Assembly (NCBI GenBank): GCA_900542035.1
Contig: UQMJ01000018.1
Span: 1 to 58,080 of the forward strand
Length of the DNA: 58,080 bases
Source of the DNA: an uncultured Clostridium sp.
GTDB lineage: Bacteria > Bacillota > Clostridia > Lachnospirales > Lachnospiraceae
Reading direction: 5' to 3'
The stretch's first letter is position 1. Each line of letters opens with the position of its first letter. Made by a program: the position numbers and the translations under genes. Positions 1-7,992 of this stretch are shown one piece after another. The notes below the pieces were generated by a model. That model ran no database searches. It worked only from the letters and a program-made list of their open reading frames with translations, and was not told where the DNA came from.

Positions 1-1551
1 CAGATGGATGAAATTGGCGATACTATTGAGGATGGGAGACAGCGGGTAAAAGACAAGGCAGACAGTCTGACAGAAGACGATTACCGGATTTTTGAAGATT
101 TATCGGATCAGAATATTGACGTCCCTGGAAAGGGAACGATTTTAAGCTGCATCAACGAAGGAACGATAAAAGCGGATTACCAGGCGGGCGGAATTGCCGG
201 AATGATTGGCTATGAAAATGTGAAAGAAGAATACCAGAATCCGGATACAACGGGAGATACGTCTCTCAGGGTAACCAGAAGCGCAAGAGCGCTGCTTCGC
301 GGCTGTAAAAATACAGGAGAAATCCAGGCGCAGAATAATGACGCCGGAGGAATCGTGGGGACGGCCAAGCTGGGACTGATTCTGGAGAATGCCAGCTATG
401 CAGATGTAGAGTCCCAAAAAGGCGACTATGCCGGAGGAATTGCCGGTTCCAGCAGCGCCCAGATCAGTGGAAACTATTCCAAAGGAACGATCAGCGGCGG
501 CGATTACGTTGGAGGAATTGCCGGTTATGGAAAAAAGGTAATCAACAACTGCGCAATGGTTGCAGTTGAGACTGCCTCAGAAGATTCGGAAGGCGGAATC
601 CCTGGAGAATACCACGGAAGCATTGTAGGAACCATTGAAAAAGAAGGACTTTTACAGAACAATCTTTACGTGGATAACGGATTAGGCGCAGATGACGGAA
701 TTACCTATGAAAATGAAGCAGAAGGACTGCCTTACGAAGAATTTCTGCAAAGAGAAGGAATTCCGGAAGAATTTCGCCATCTGTTCGTCCGCTTTATGGC
801 AGACGATACGGTAATTAAGGAAATGGAATGCGCGTATGGAGCGCTGGTTCCAGAAGAAGAGATTCCGCAGGCTCCTGAAAAGGAAGGATATTATACGATC
901 TGGGAAGAAGAGGATCTGGGCCAGGTACTGGTAGATAAGACCATTCATGCGGTTTATCGTCCTTATGTGACCGCTATCGCTTCTTCAGAAGAAAAAATGC
1001 CAATGGTTCTGGCAGAAGGCATTTTCTACCCAGATGCTTCTATTACCGCATCGGAAGAACCAATCGGGGCTGAAGTGGCGGATCCGGAAGATTACAAGGC
1101 AGTAAAAGCCATCCGCTACCAGGTAGATTTTGGAAGGGAAGAAGACGGAACCCAGGATCAGGTCCGGATGAGAGTGTATGCAGATGGTTTGTCCAAGCAC
1201 GCAGCAGTTGGAATTCTCAACGGAACTGCCATAGAACTGGCTGACGCAAAGCGGAGCGGAGAATATCTGGTGTTTGACGCTGCAACACAGGGAGAAATCG
1301 TATTGCTGGAAAAACGAGGAGTTTCTATGATGTTCTGGGGACTGCTTGGAGCAGGGGCAGCGGCCGTTGTAATTCTTATCGCTTATCTGCTTCACAGGAG
1401 AAAGAAGCACCAGCTGAGAAAGCGTTTTGAAAAGCGGCTTGCAGAGAAAAAACTCAGACGGGAAAACCGGAAAAAGGCATTGCTGGAGAACAAACAGGCT
1501 TCTAGCCGCCAGTCAGATGACAGCCAGGAAAAAGGAGGAGATTCTAAATGA
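1..1551 (+). CDS. GLUG-repeat surface protein with C-terminal membrane anchor (5' end outside window)
   Basis: The reading frame is open to the left edge, so the true start probably lies outside the window; the first ATG seen is at base 4 and has no visible ribosome site. Counting from that Met there are 515 residues. Residues about 45-200 hold glycine-rich repeats of the GGIAG/GGIVG type separated by polar stretches, which is the GLUG-motif pattern of bacterial surface proteins. A single hydrophobic helix at about residues 441-463 is followed by a long basic cytoplasmic tail rich in Lys and Arg, so the repeats should face outside. It overlaps the next gene by ATGA, so the two are translationally coupled. 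The binding target cannot be read from the sequence; a role in adhesion or wall association is inference. Confidence 0.75.
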   Translation, partial: QMDEIGDTIEDGRQRVKDKADSLTEDDYRIFEDLSDQNIDVPGKGTILSCINEGTIKADYQAGGIAGMIGYENVKEEYQNPDTTGDTSLRVTRSARALLRGCKNTGEIQAQNNDAGGIVGTAKLGLILENASYADVESQKGDYAGGIAGSSSAQISGNYSKGTISGGDYVGGIAGYGKKVINNCAMVAVETASEDSEGGIPGEYHGSIVGTIEKEGLLQNNLYVDNGLGADDGITYENEAEGLPYEEFLQREGIPEEFRHLFVRFMADDTVIKEMECAYGALVPEEEIPQAPEKEGYYTIWEEEDLGQVLVDKTIHAVYRPYVTAIASSEEKMPMVLAEGIFYPDASITASEEPIGAEVADPEDYKAVKAIRYQVDFGREEDGTQDQVRMRVYADGLSKHAAVGILNGTAIELADAKRSGEYLVFDAATQGEIVLLEKRGVSMMFWGLLGAGAAAVVILIAYLLHRRKKHQLRKRFEKRLAEKKLRRENRKKALLENKQASSRQSDDSQEKGGDSK

Positions 1552-2603
1552 AGAACCAGCGCAGATGGGCGTTTTTGATAGCGGTAATATGTCTTGCGGC
1601 CAGCGCCTGCTTTCCTGCTTTGGGCGCGGCCAGGAAAAAGACGGTTAATCATGTATATTTGTACATTACTTCCTATATTGAAGCCGGTACGCAGAATGAT
1701 TACGTAAATGTGGAATGTCAGTCCCGCCACTGCTATGTAGATGAAGTGGAAGTAACCAACGTTCCAAAAGACGAATGGGAATCCGATGATAAGCCGAGGC
1801 TGAAGATTACGCTGTGGACAGAGGACGATTATTCCTTTGCTTCCGGAATCGGCAAGGACAAAATCCAGTTAAGCGGTGATACGGGAAAGGTAACTTCGGT
1901 CAGCCGGAATGGAACGGGGAAATTGACGATCGTAGTAACCCTGGATGCTCTGGATGGATATAACGGAGAACATATGTTGGACGTGGACAATCCAGAGTGG
2001 GATGAAACGACGGGATACGGTTACTGGGAAGGCGCAGATGAAGCGGCCAGATATGAAGTACGGCTGTTTCGCAACGACGCGGAGGTAACCAGCAGCAGAG
2101 TGAAAACTTCCAAGACGTATTATGATTTTTCGCCAAGACTGACCAGAAACGGATATTATACCTTTAAGGTCAGAGCCGTTTATCGGGAAGATGAAAAAGG
2201 CGACTGGAAAACGTCGGATCGCTGGTACGTCAGCAGCGCGGCAGCAGCCGATTTAAGCGATGGAAAGGCGATTCTTTCAGACAGCCAGGACACCGGTTCC
2301 CAAAACCTTGGTACTCCCAAAGGGCCAGGCGATGTAATAGAGGAATCGAAAGATGCTGGAGAATGGAAGCAGGATGATACGGGCTGGTGGTATGTCCGGC
2401 CAGATCATACATACCCTGTAAACGAATGGGGTTACATTGGAGACAAGTGGTATTATTTCGGCGACAACGGCTATATGAGAACCGGATGGATTGAACTGGA
2501 TGGCAAATGGTACTGCCTGGATCCGGACAGCGGCGCCATGTATGCCGATACAGTTACCCCAGACGGTTATCTGGTGGGAAGCGACGGAGCCTGGATTCCG
2601 TAA
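1548..2603 (+). CDS. Secreted protein with C-terminal cell-wall-binding repeats
   Basis: 351 residues. An N-terminal signal peptide (basic start, hydrophobic core, ALGA-A type cleavage near residue 27) directs export. The middle (about 40-225) has alternating beta-type sequence consistent with one or two Ig/fibronectin-like folds, which I do not recognise as a named family. From about residue 272 to the end there are Trp/Gly/Tyr-rich repeats (TGWWY, KWYYFGDNGYMRTGW, GKWYCLD) of the choline-binding or CW_7 class, which attach proteins to the wall without a covalent link. The ATG overlaps the stop of the upstream anchored GLUG protein, and GGAGG sits about 9 bases before it. The pair probably acts together at the cell surface. 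No catalytic domain is visible. Confidence 0.8.
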   Translation: MKNQRRWAFLIAVICLAASACFPALGAARKKTVNHVYLYITSYIEAGTQNDYVNVECQSRHCYVDEVEVTNVPKDEWESDDKPRLKITLWTEDDYSFASGIGKDKIQLSGDTGKVTSVSRNGTGKLTIVVTLDALDGYNGEHMLDVDNPEWDETTGYGYWEGADEAARYEVRLFRNDAEVTSSRVKTSKTYYDFSPRLTRNGYYTFKVRAVYREDEKGDWKTSDRWYVSSAAAADLSDGKAILSDSQDTGSQNLGTPKGPGDVIEESKDAGEWKQDDTGWWYVRPDHTYPVNEWGYIGDKWYYFGDNGYMRTGWIELDGKWYCLDPDSGAMYADTVTPDGYLVGSDGAWIP

Positions 2604-2631
2604 TCCTTCAGTGAAAACAGGAACTACAGAG

Positions 2632-2684
2632 GCAGTCCCAGTTTTATAGAAGCGTGTTCTTTTATAAAGCTGGGGCTGCTTTTT
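2632..2684 (+). terminator. Intrinsic terminator after the surface-protein pair
   Basis: The arms GCAGTCCCAGTTTTATA and TATAAAGCTGGGGCTGC pair over about 17 positions with few mismatches and are followed by TTTTT. It lies 28 bases after the stop codon of the wall-binding protein and closes that transcript. Confidence 0.85.
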
Positions 2685-2733
2685 GCTGGAAAGGAGCTGG
2701 GTTATATTGACAGAAATCAGGAGGAAAGGTAAA

Positions 2734-2769
2734 ATGACAGTAAATTGTCAGACAGGATGGAAACGATAA
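2734..2769 (+). CDS. Possible 11-codon leader peptide before the M15 peptidase
   Basis: The strong ribosome site GGAGGAAAGG at 2720-2729 is correctly spaced only for the ATG at 2734. That frame stops after 11 codons at a TAA whose last A is the A of the ATG at 2769 (TAATG). It could be a coupling leader for the peptidase gene, or the start could be simply misplaced. The peptide sequence has no recognisable function. Confidence 0.25.
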   Translation: MTVNCQTGWKR

Positions 2770-3443
2770 TGAATCATACAATCAATCAGAGATTTTTAAC
2801 GGAATACCAGGCGGGGATGACTGTTGATCCGGCAAAGGTTCAGACAGAGGAAGAAAGAAAGGCATTCTTTTTTGAAACAGAGATTTGGGATGGGCTGTTT
2901 GAACGGATGAAGGGAAAATCCTTTAAAGAAGACTGCACCATTCCCAGAGAGACGCTGCGTTATATCAGGGTGCTTCATTGGGGGAAGCAGGGGACTACGG
3001 TAGGGGAAATGGTCTGCGACCAGAGTATCAGTCAGGCGCTTCTGGAGATTTTTAAAGAACTTTATGACAAGAAGTACCCTATCGAAAGAATGCAGCTTAT
3101 TGACGATTTTGACGCGGATGACGAGACTTCTATGGCAGCCAACAATTCCAGCTGCTTTAATTTCCGCAGAGTGCCAGGAAAAAATAAGCTGTCCCATCAC
3201 AGTCTGGGAATTGCAGTGGACATTAACCCGTTTTACAATCCTTATGTCAGGGTTAATCAAGAAGGCCAGGTTCTTTGCTCTCCCAAAGGAAGCCAGCCGT
3301 ATATGGATAGGGAGGCAGAGTTTTTATATAAAATCGAGGCAGGAGACGACTGTGTAAAGGCATTTGAAAAACAGGGATTTCAATGGGGCGGAGACTGGAC
3401 AACCTGTAAGGATTACCAGCATTTTTCTACAACAGGCGGCTGA
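2769..3443 (+). CDS. M15-family peptidoglycan peptidase (CwlK/VanY-like)
   Basis: About 224 residues from the ATG at 2769; in-frame alternatives are ATG 2757 and TTG 2745, but none has an ideally spaced ribosome site. The zinc-peptidase signature SxHxxGxAxD is present at residues 142-151 (S142, H144, G147, A149, D151). The last His ligand is in YQHFS about seven residues from the end, the usual layout of the D,D-carboxypeptidase / L-Ala-D-Glu endopeptidase M15 group. The substrate should be peptidoglycan stem peptides. No signal peptide or membrane helix is visible, so either the protein stays inside or it leaves by another route. It lies 34 bases before the fructokinase gene, with no functional link evident. 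Confidence 0.8.
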   Translation: MNHTINQRFLTEYQAGMTVDPAKVQTEEERKAFFFETEIWDGLFERMKGKSFKEDCTIPRETLRYIRVLHWGKQGTTVGEMVCDQSISQALLEIFKELYDKKYPIERMQLIDDFDADDETSMAANNSSCFNFRRVPGKNKLSHHSLGIAVDINPFYNPYVRVNQEGQVLCSPKGSQPYMDREAEFLYKIEAGDDCVKAFEKQGFQWGGDWTTCKDYQHFSTTGG

Positions 3444-3477
3444 TAGACTGGGGGCCGGAAAATAAGGAGGAGAAGAT

Positions 3478-4458
3478 ATGTTTGATGTGGTAGCATTAGG
3501 GGAACTGTTAATTGATTTTACCCAGAATGGGGTAAGCGGGCAGGGGAACAGCCTGTTTGAGGCAAATCCTGGGGGTGCGCCCTGTAATGTGCTGGCCATG
3601 CTTGCAAAATTGGGGAAAAAGACTGCTTTTATCGGCAAAGTAGGCGATGACTTTTTCGGACGGATGCTGTCAGAAACAATTAAAGAAGTGGGGATTGATG
3701 ACAGAAATCTGGTTTATGATGACAAGATTCATACTACCCTGGCATTGGTGCATACATTTCCTGATGGGGACAGGGATTTTTCTTTCTACCGCAATCCAGG
3801 AGCAGATATGATGCTGCAAAAAGAAGAGGTAGATATGGAGCTGGCGGCAGATACAAAAATTTTCCATTTTGGAACGCTGTCCATGACTCATGAAGGCGTC
3901 CGCGCCGCTACGATGGCTGCAGTTGCAGAAGCAAAACAGAAAGGCGCTCTCATCAGTTTTGATCCCAATCTGCGTCCGCCGCTCTGGGAAAGCCTGGAAG
4001 ACGCCAAAGAACAGGTTCGCTGGGGACTGGGACAGTGCGATATTTTAAAGATTTCGGATAATGAGATTCAGTGGCTGACAGGAGAGGAAAGTTATACCAA
4101 AGGCGTGGAAAAGATTCGCAGGGAATGTTCCATCCCACTGATTCTGGTGTCAATGGGAAGAGACGGAAGCTGCGCCTATTACCAGAAAGACGAGGAGAAG
4201 GGCGGAACCGGCATGATGGTAGAGGCCCCTCCGTTTATCCAGGAACATACCATTGAAACGACAGGAGCAGGAGATACCTTCTGTGCCTGCGTGCTGAATT
4301 ACGTCCTGGAGCATGGGCTTGAGAATTTAAGCGCGGAGAACCTGACAGAAATGCTGACCTTTGCCAACGCCGCCGCTTCCCTGATTACTACCAGAAAAGG
4401 AGCTTTGCGGGTAATGCCGGAACGGGAAGAAGTGGTAAGGCTGATGAAAGAAAGATAA
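3478..4458 (+). CDS. scrK: PfkB-family sugar kinase, fructokinase-like
   Basis: 326 residues, normal for the family. It phosphorylates a sugar with ATP, most probably fructose to fructose 6-phosphate. The first PfkB signature is the glycine-rich GGAPCN segment near residue 31 and the second is TTGAGDTF at about 261-268, where D266 is the catalytic base and the preceding Gly run forms the anion hole. The start ATG has AAGGAGGAG at the right distance. Sequence features such as FYRNPGAD and SFDPNLRPPLW are those of fructokinases rather than ribokinase or 2-keto-3-deoxygluconate kinase, but substrate cannot be proved by eye. No transporter or sucrase is adjacent, so it may serve general fructose use. 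Confidence 0.85.
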   Translation: MFDVVALGELLIDFTQNGVSGQGNSLFEANPGGAPCNVLAMLAKLGKKTAFIGKVGDDFFGRMLSETIKEVGIDDRNLVYDDKIHTTLALVHTFPDGDRDFSFYRNPGADMMLQKEEVDMELAADTKIFHFGTLSMTHEGVRAATMAAVAEAKQKGALISFDPNLRPPLWESLEDAKEQVRWGLGQCDILKISDNEIQWLTGEESYTKGVEKIRRECSIPLILVSMGRDGSCAYYQKDEEKGGTGMMVEAPPFIQEHTIETTGAGDTFCACVLNYVLEHGLENLSAENLTEMLTFANAAASLITTRKGALRVMPEREEVVRLMKER

Positions 4459-4471
4459 TGCCAAAAAGTTA

Positions 4472-4500
4472 TCCCCCAGCAATGCTGGGGGAGTTTTTAT
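4472..4500 (+). terminator. Intrinsic terminator after fructokinase gene
   Basis: Perfect stem CCCCCAGCA / TGCTGGGGG with a one-base spacer, then GTTTTTAT. It lies between the convergent fructokinase gene and the minus-strand zinc-ribbon gene. Confidence 0.85.
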
Positions 4501-4519
4501 TTGCTTCTTAAAGATGAAA

Positions 4520-5239
4520 TTATTCATATAATTTTCCGTAAATTTCTTCTGACAGCGCATCTACATAGGTCTGATCCGGAAGGTCATGATTGGTAATCAG
4601 ATAATCCTGAATCAGCTCATAGCGTTTTAAACTTAGTTCTTCAGAAGATAAGGAGGAGGCGTCTGCTCCGATGGCATTGTCCAATGCTTCTGCAGTATAA
4701 GTATCGGTAAACCACTGGATAATGGACTGGGTTTTCTCCTTTTCCTTTGCAACTTCCGGAAGAAATGCCTTTGCAGAAAGGGTGGTTTTTACGGCTACAA
4801 TCAGGGAACCGGCAGCGATCAGGGTCAAAGCTGATTTTGCCACAATCGGAAGCGGAAAGATATTCAGCCAGCAAAGCGCTGCGCCTGCCGCGGAAAGACC
4901 GCCTACCAGATAGAAGGCAGAAGCGGAAGATTTCAGGTCATCATATTTTTGGGCAGCATCAATATAGACGCCAGGATGCACATAGGATTTTTTTGTCATA
5001 TCTTCTGGTTTCTGAGTGTGATCCTCCTGGTCATCCAGAATCGAATCTTCGTCGGATTCCGCTTCCATGAGAGCCTGGAACGCTTCCATCTGGGCGGCCT
5101 GTTCGGCCAGCCGTTTCGCAGTTTCTTCTTTTTCAATCGCTTTGTAGGCTTCCTCAGATTCATATAAAGGGCCGCCGCAATCGCTGCAGACGGTAATTCC
5201 TTCTATAAATTCCATGTCGCATTTGGGACAGTAAGGCAT
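4520..5239 (-). CDS. Zinc-ribbon protein with two membrane helices, function unknown
   Basis: 239 residues. The first 24 residues form a zinc ribbon (C4, C7, C18, C21). A Glu/Lys/Ala-rich helical linker follows (about 30-75), then two hydrophobic segments at about 108-127 and 129-150, and a charged, probably cytoplasmic C-terminal region of 90 residues. The gene is preceded by AAAGGAG and, further up, by TATAAT with a weak -35. It lies 78 bases downstream of the ANTAR regulator on the same strand, with no clear terminator between, so read-through from the nitrogen operon is possible. Proteins of this build are common in Lachnospiraceae, but I know no assigned role. Confidence 0.7.
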   Translation of the reverse strand: MPYCPKCDMEFIEGITVCSDCGGPLYESEEAYKAIEKEETAKRLAEQAAQMEAFQALMEAESDEDSILDDQEDHTQKPEDMTKKSYVHPGVYIDAAQKYDDLKSSASAFYLVGGLSAAGAALCWLNIFPLPIVAKSALTLIAAGSLIVAVKTTLSAKAFLPEVAKEKEKTQSIIQWFTDTYTAEALDNAIGADASSLSSEELSLKRYELIQDYLITNHDLPDQTYVDALSEEIYGKLYE

Positions 5240-5317
5240 AGTGAATTCTCCTTTAACATCATAGTTTGCTTATATCTTTCATTATAAAGGGAATTCGGGA
5301 TTTCGTCCAGCAGGGAT

Positions 5318-5902
5318 TTAAGAATAAGTTTTAATGATTTCTCCGGCAATGATCCGCTTGGTCACACAGCGGTCCATTGCCTGTTTTTCTATATAACGGT
5401 GGGCTTCCGGTTCACTCATGGAAAGCTGGCTGATCAAAATCCACTTTGCCTGGTTGACCAGACGGATTTCAGCCATTTTTTCTTCAATAGACAGAGATTT
5501 TTTCTCAAATTGCCGCAGGCGTTCCCTGGCGCATTCCAGCCAGCTCAGCGCATATGCCATGGTTGCTTTTGACAGTGGTTTTGACAGGGTAAACACTCCG
5601 TATTCCAAAACCTGGTCGTGTATGCCGTTATGGATATCGCTTTTTACAAGAAGAAGGACAACGGATTGTTTATTGCTGCAGGTATCAATGGCAAAACGAA
5701 TGCCGGTATCATCATGTAAAGGAGCATTAATGATAATAAAATCATAGGTTTTTTCTGTAAGCGCCCGTCTGGCGGCATTGATACTTGAGACAGTATGAAC
5801 AGGGAAATACCTTGCTTCAGAAAACAGATCGCCAAAGGCGGAGGTAAAAGCATCTGTTGCAGACACGACGAGGATACTGTAGGCACGTTCTCTTAAACTC
5901 AT
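5318..5902 (-). CDS. ANTAR-domain RNA-binding antiterminator with degenerate receiver domain
   Basis: 194 residues. Residues 8-120 have a response-regulator fold, but the phospho-acceptor position is Asn (N59 in FIIINAPLHDDTG) and the N-terminal acidic pair is missing; the conserved Lys is kept (K108). Residues about 136-190 are an ANTAR domain (QAKWILISQLSMSEPEAH, then IEKQAM and a final helix). ANTAR proteins bind hairpins with hexanucleotide loops carrying A1 and G4 and prevent terminator formation. It is the last gene of the glutamate synthase / glutamine synthetase operon, 28 bases after glnA, and hairpins of the expected type precede three operons nearby. With no histidine kinase beside it and no acceptor Asp, it is probably controlled by ligand or protein contact rather than phosphorylation (inference). 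Confidence 0.88.
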   Translation of the reverse strand: MSLRERAYSILVVSATDAFTSAFGDLFSEARYFPVHTVSSINAARRALTEKTYDFIIINAPLHDDTGIRFAIDTCSNKQSVVLLLVKSDIHNGIHDQVLEYGVFTLSKPLSKATMAYALSWLECARERLRQFEKKSLSIEEKMAEIRLVNQAKWILISQLSMSEPEAHRYIEKQAMDRCVTKRIIAGEIIKTYS

Positions 5903-5930
5903 TTTGCATCCATCCTTTTAAGAAGGAAAT

Positions 5931-7142
5931 CTATTGATTGCAGTAGATATTTAATATGGTCTGTGGGATATATCTTTTAATAAAATCACTGTTTGCAGCC
6001 GCCGCGCAGGCAGACTCAAAATTTTTGGGAAGCTGCCTGAAGGTTGCAAGGGCGTCATCCTCTGCTCTGTATAAATTGATATCCGAAGGAGGCGGCAGTA
6101 CCAGCTTATTCTGGATTCCATCCAGGGCGGCATAAATCATGAGGGCAAAAGCCAGGTACGTATTTGCAGATGGATCTGGAGAACGAAGCTCGGCACGCCG
6201 GTATATGCCAATGGCTGCGGGAACTCGGATAAGCTGGGAGCGGTTTTCGCTGGACCAGGAAATATATCTGGGGGCTTTATTGCATCCAAAACGTTTGTAG
6301 GAATCAGAGGTCGGATTTAAAAATACCGTCATATCTGAAATCTTATCCAGAATACCAGCGATCATATAGTCCATATAGTCTGTGTCGTCGGGAGATTTCA
6401 CAGACATATTGATATGGAAACCATTTCCGGCTTTATCTTCCAATGGTTTTGGGCTGAAATCGGCGAAAATCCCGTTTAATCCGGCAATGGTTTTTACTAC
6501 GGTCTGAAACGTCATGGAGTTGTCTGCTGCAGTCAGGGGATCGGAATAGCGGAAATCAATTTCGTTTTGTCCTGGACCTTCTTCGTGGTGGGAGCTTTCG
6601 GGCAGAATTCCCATCTGTTCCAGCGTCAGGCAAACTTCGCGGCGGATATTTTCCCCTTTGTCTTCGGGGGCAATATCCATGTAGCTGGCATTATCGTAGG
6701 GGATTTTTGTCGGGTTTCCGTTGTCATCCAGATGGAACAGATAAAATTCCTGCTCTGCGCCAAAGAAGAACTGGTATCCGGCGCATTCTGCATCCTGAAC
6801 CGCTTTTTTTAACAGAGAACGCGTGTCACATTCAAATATTGTTCCGTCCGGATACGCGATGCTGCAGAACATTCTGACTACACGCCCATGCTCCGGTCTC
6901 CAGGGCAGAGGCATCAGCGTATCGGGATCCGGATGAAGAAAGAGGTCGGAATGGCTTTCGTCGCCAAAACCGGCGATGGCAGAGGCATCAATGGCGATGC
7001 CATGTTCAAATGCCCTGGGAAGTTCCTGCGGCATAATGGAAATGTTTTTTTGTTTGCCAAAAACGTCGCAAAATGCCAGGCGGATAAATTTCACGTCTTC
7101 TTCCTGCATATATTGAAGAACCTCTTCTTTTGAATACTTCAT
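5931..7142 (-). CDS. glnA: Glutamine synthetase, type I family, short form
   Basis: 403 residues from the ATG at 7142, preceded by AGGTAAGG; a longer open frame to 7256 overlaps the upstream gene and is not the start. It makes glutamine from glutamate, ammonia and ATP. Active-site signatures are visible: GAEQEF (128-133, metal-binding Glu), HHEEGPGQNE (185-194), GNGFH (239-243), and the Arg-rich phosphate/glutamate segment with ENRSQLIRVP and RRAELRSPDPSANTY. At 403 residues it is shorter than the usual 440-470 of GSI, mainly at the C terminus, where no adenylylation Tyr motif is seen. It sits between the split glutamate synthase genes and the ANTAR gene. Because glnN (GSIII) is nearby, this copy may be specialised or act on a related acceptor; that is inference. 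Confidence 0.85.
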   Translation of the reverse strand: MKYSKEEVLQYMQEEDVKFIRLAFCDVFGKQKNISIMPQELPRAFEHGIAIDASAIAGFGDESHSDLFLHPDPDTLMPLPWRPEHGRVVRMFCSIAYPDGTIFECDTRSLLKKAVQDAECAGYQFFFGAEQEFYLFHLDDNGNPTKIPYDNASYMDIAPEDKGENIRREVCLTLEQMGILPESSHHEEGPGQNEIDFRYSDPLTAADNSMTFQTVVKTIAGLNGIFADFSPKPLEDKAGNGFHINMSVKSPDDTDYMDYMIAGILDKISDMTVFLNPTSDSYKRFGCNKAPRYISWSSENRSQLIRVPAAIGIYRRAELRSPDPSANTYLAFALMIYAALDGIQNKLVLPPPSDINLYRAEDDALATFRQLPKNFESACAAAANSDFIKRYIPQTILNIYCNQ

Positions 7143-7161
7143 AACCTTACCTACTTTCTTT

Positions 7162-7884
7162 TTAATTTGCTGCATACATTTGCTTATACGGATTGCTGCT
7201 GTCTGGTGTAATGACAGTAAAGGGTTCGGATAAAAGTTCATGGAAAGAATATCCAAAGTCTGTGCAATATTCAGACAGGTATTCGCGGATTTCTTCTAAA
7301 TCTGCTGGATCTGCATATCTGGCAGTTACCTGTTCGGAAAAATGGATATTTTCGCACCTGCCGCGCAGGAACATTTTGCCGCCATGCATACCAGTACATG
7401 GAAAATTCCCTACAATTGGCCTTCCGCTGGTATGGAGTCCAAGAACGATAATGATGCCGCCTGCCTGATATTCGCCCAGAAAGCTTCCTGCGCATCCTCC
7501 AATAATCATAACAGGGAGTTTTTCCTTATAAGCCTTCATATGGATTCCGGCGCGGTAGCCTGCATTGCCCTGTACATAGATTTTTCCTCCGCGCATGGCA
7601 TAACCGGCAGCATCTCCAATGTTTCCGTAAATCAGAATCTTTCCCTCATTCATGGTATCTCCGACAGCGTCCTGGGCATTGCCCTTTACGGTAATATGGG
7701 AATTGTTTAAGTAGGCTCCCAGTGCATTTCCAGGGATTCCATGGATTGTAATCGTTTTACCAGACATACCGGCGGCAAGAAACCGTTGTCCGCAGCAGCC
7801 TTCGATGATACAATTGTTATCCGCATTGCGGATTGCTTCATTTACAGTTTTATAATCTGAATTTGCAGCGTCAATGATTTGCAT
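7162..7884 (-). CDS. Glutamate synthase GXGXG (GltB C-terminal-like) subunit
   Basis: 240 residues from the ATG at 7884, which has GGGGAGG upstream; the open frame extends 26 codons further but without a ribosome site. The sequence is a right-handed beta-helix of repeated G-x-x-G-x-x-G steps (GNAxGAYL, GNAQDAVGDTMNEG, GNIGDAAGYAMRGG, GNAGYRAGIHM), the structural C-terminal domain of the glutamate synthase large subunit. In bacterial GltB this is fused to the other domains; here it is a separate polypeptide, as in archaeal-type glutamate synthases and the Glx/Mgs proteins. It should assemble with the two upstream gene products. The gene follows the FMN subunit after a 108-base gap containing a hairpin and precedes glnA by 19 bases. 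Confidence 0.88.
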   Translation of the reverse strand: MQIIDAANSDYKTVNEAIRNADNNCIIEGCCGQRFLAAGMSGKTITIHGIPGNALGAYLNNSHITVKGNAQDAVGDTMNEGKILIYGNIGDAAGYAMRGGKIYVQGNAGYRAGIHMKAYKEKLPVMIIGGCAGSFLGEYQAGGIIIVLGLHTSGRPIVGNFPCTGMHGGKMFLRGRCENIHFSEQVTARYADPADLEEIREYLSEYCTDFGYSFHELLSEPFTVITPDSSNPYKQMYAAN

Positions 7885-7940
7885 ATTATACCATACCTCC
7901 CCAAATTGGTTACGTTTTTTTGAAGAAACATTAGCATCAG

Positions 7941-7985
7941 GTACAGGGGCAACACGCCTCAAAGAGGGAGAATTGCCCCCTGTAC
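7941..7985 (-). repeat. Intercistronic hairpin inside the glutamate synthase operon, sharing a motif with 39541
   Basis: GTACAGGGGCAA at 7941-7952 faces TTGCCCCCTGTAC at 7973-7985, giving a 12-bp stem with one bulged base. No T-run follows on the minus strand, so it is not a standard terminator. The right arm continues into ACACGGAT, and the same 19-base word with one base fewer occurs at 39541-39559, which suggests a dispersed short palindromic element. Confidence 0.5.
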
Positions 7986-7992
7986 ACGGATG

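Noticed and set aside
985..1410. 141-codon minus-strand frame opposite the GLUG protein gene
   Set aside because: It lies opposite a well-supported coding region and has no ribosome site or protein-like motif; the same holds for the many other opposite-strand frames.
7142..7256. Longer form of the type I glutamine synthetase
   Set aside because: The extension overlaps the GXGXG gene end by most of its length; AGGTAAGG and the family start support the ATG at 7142.
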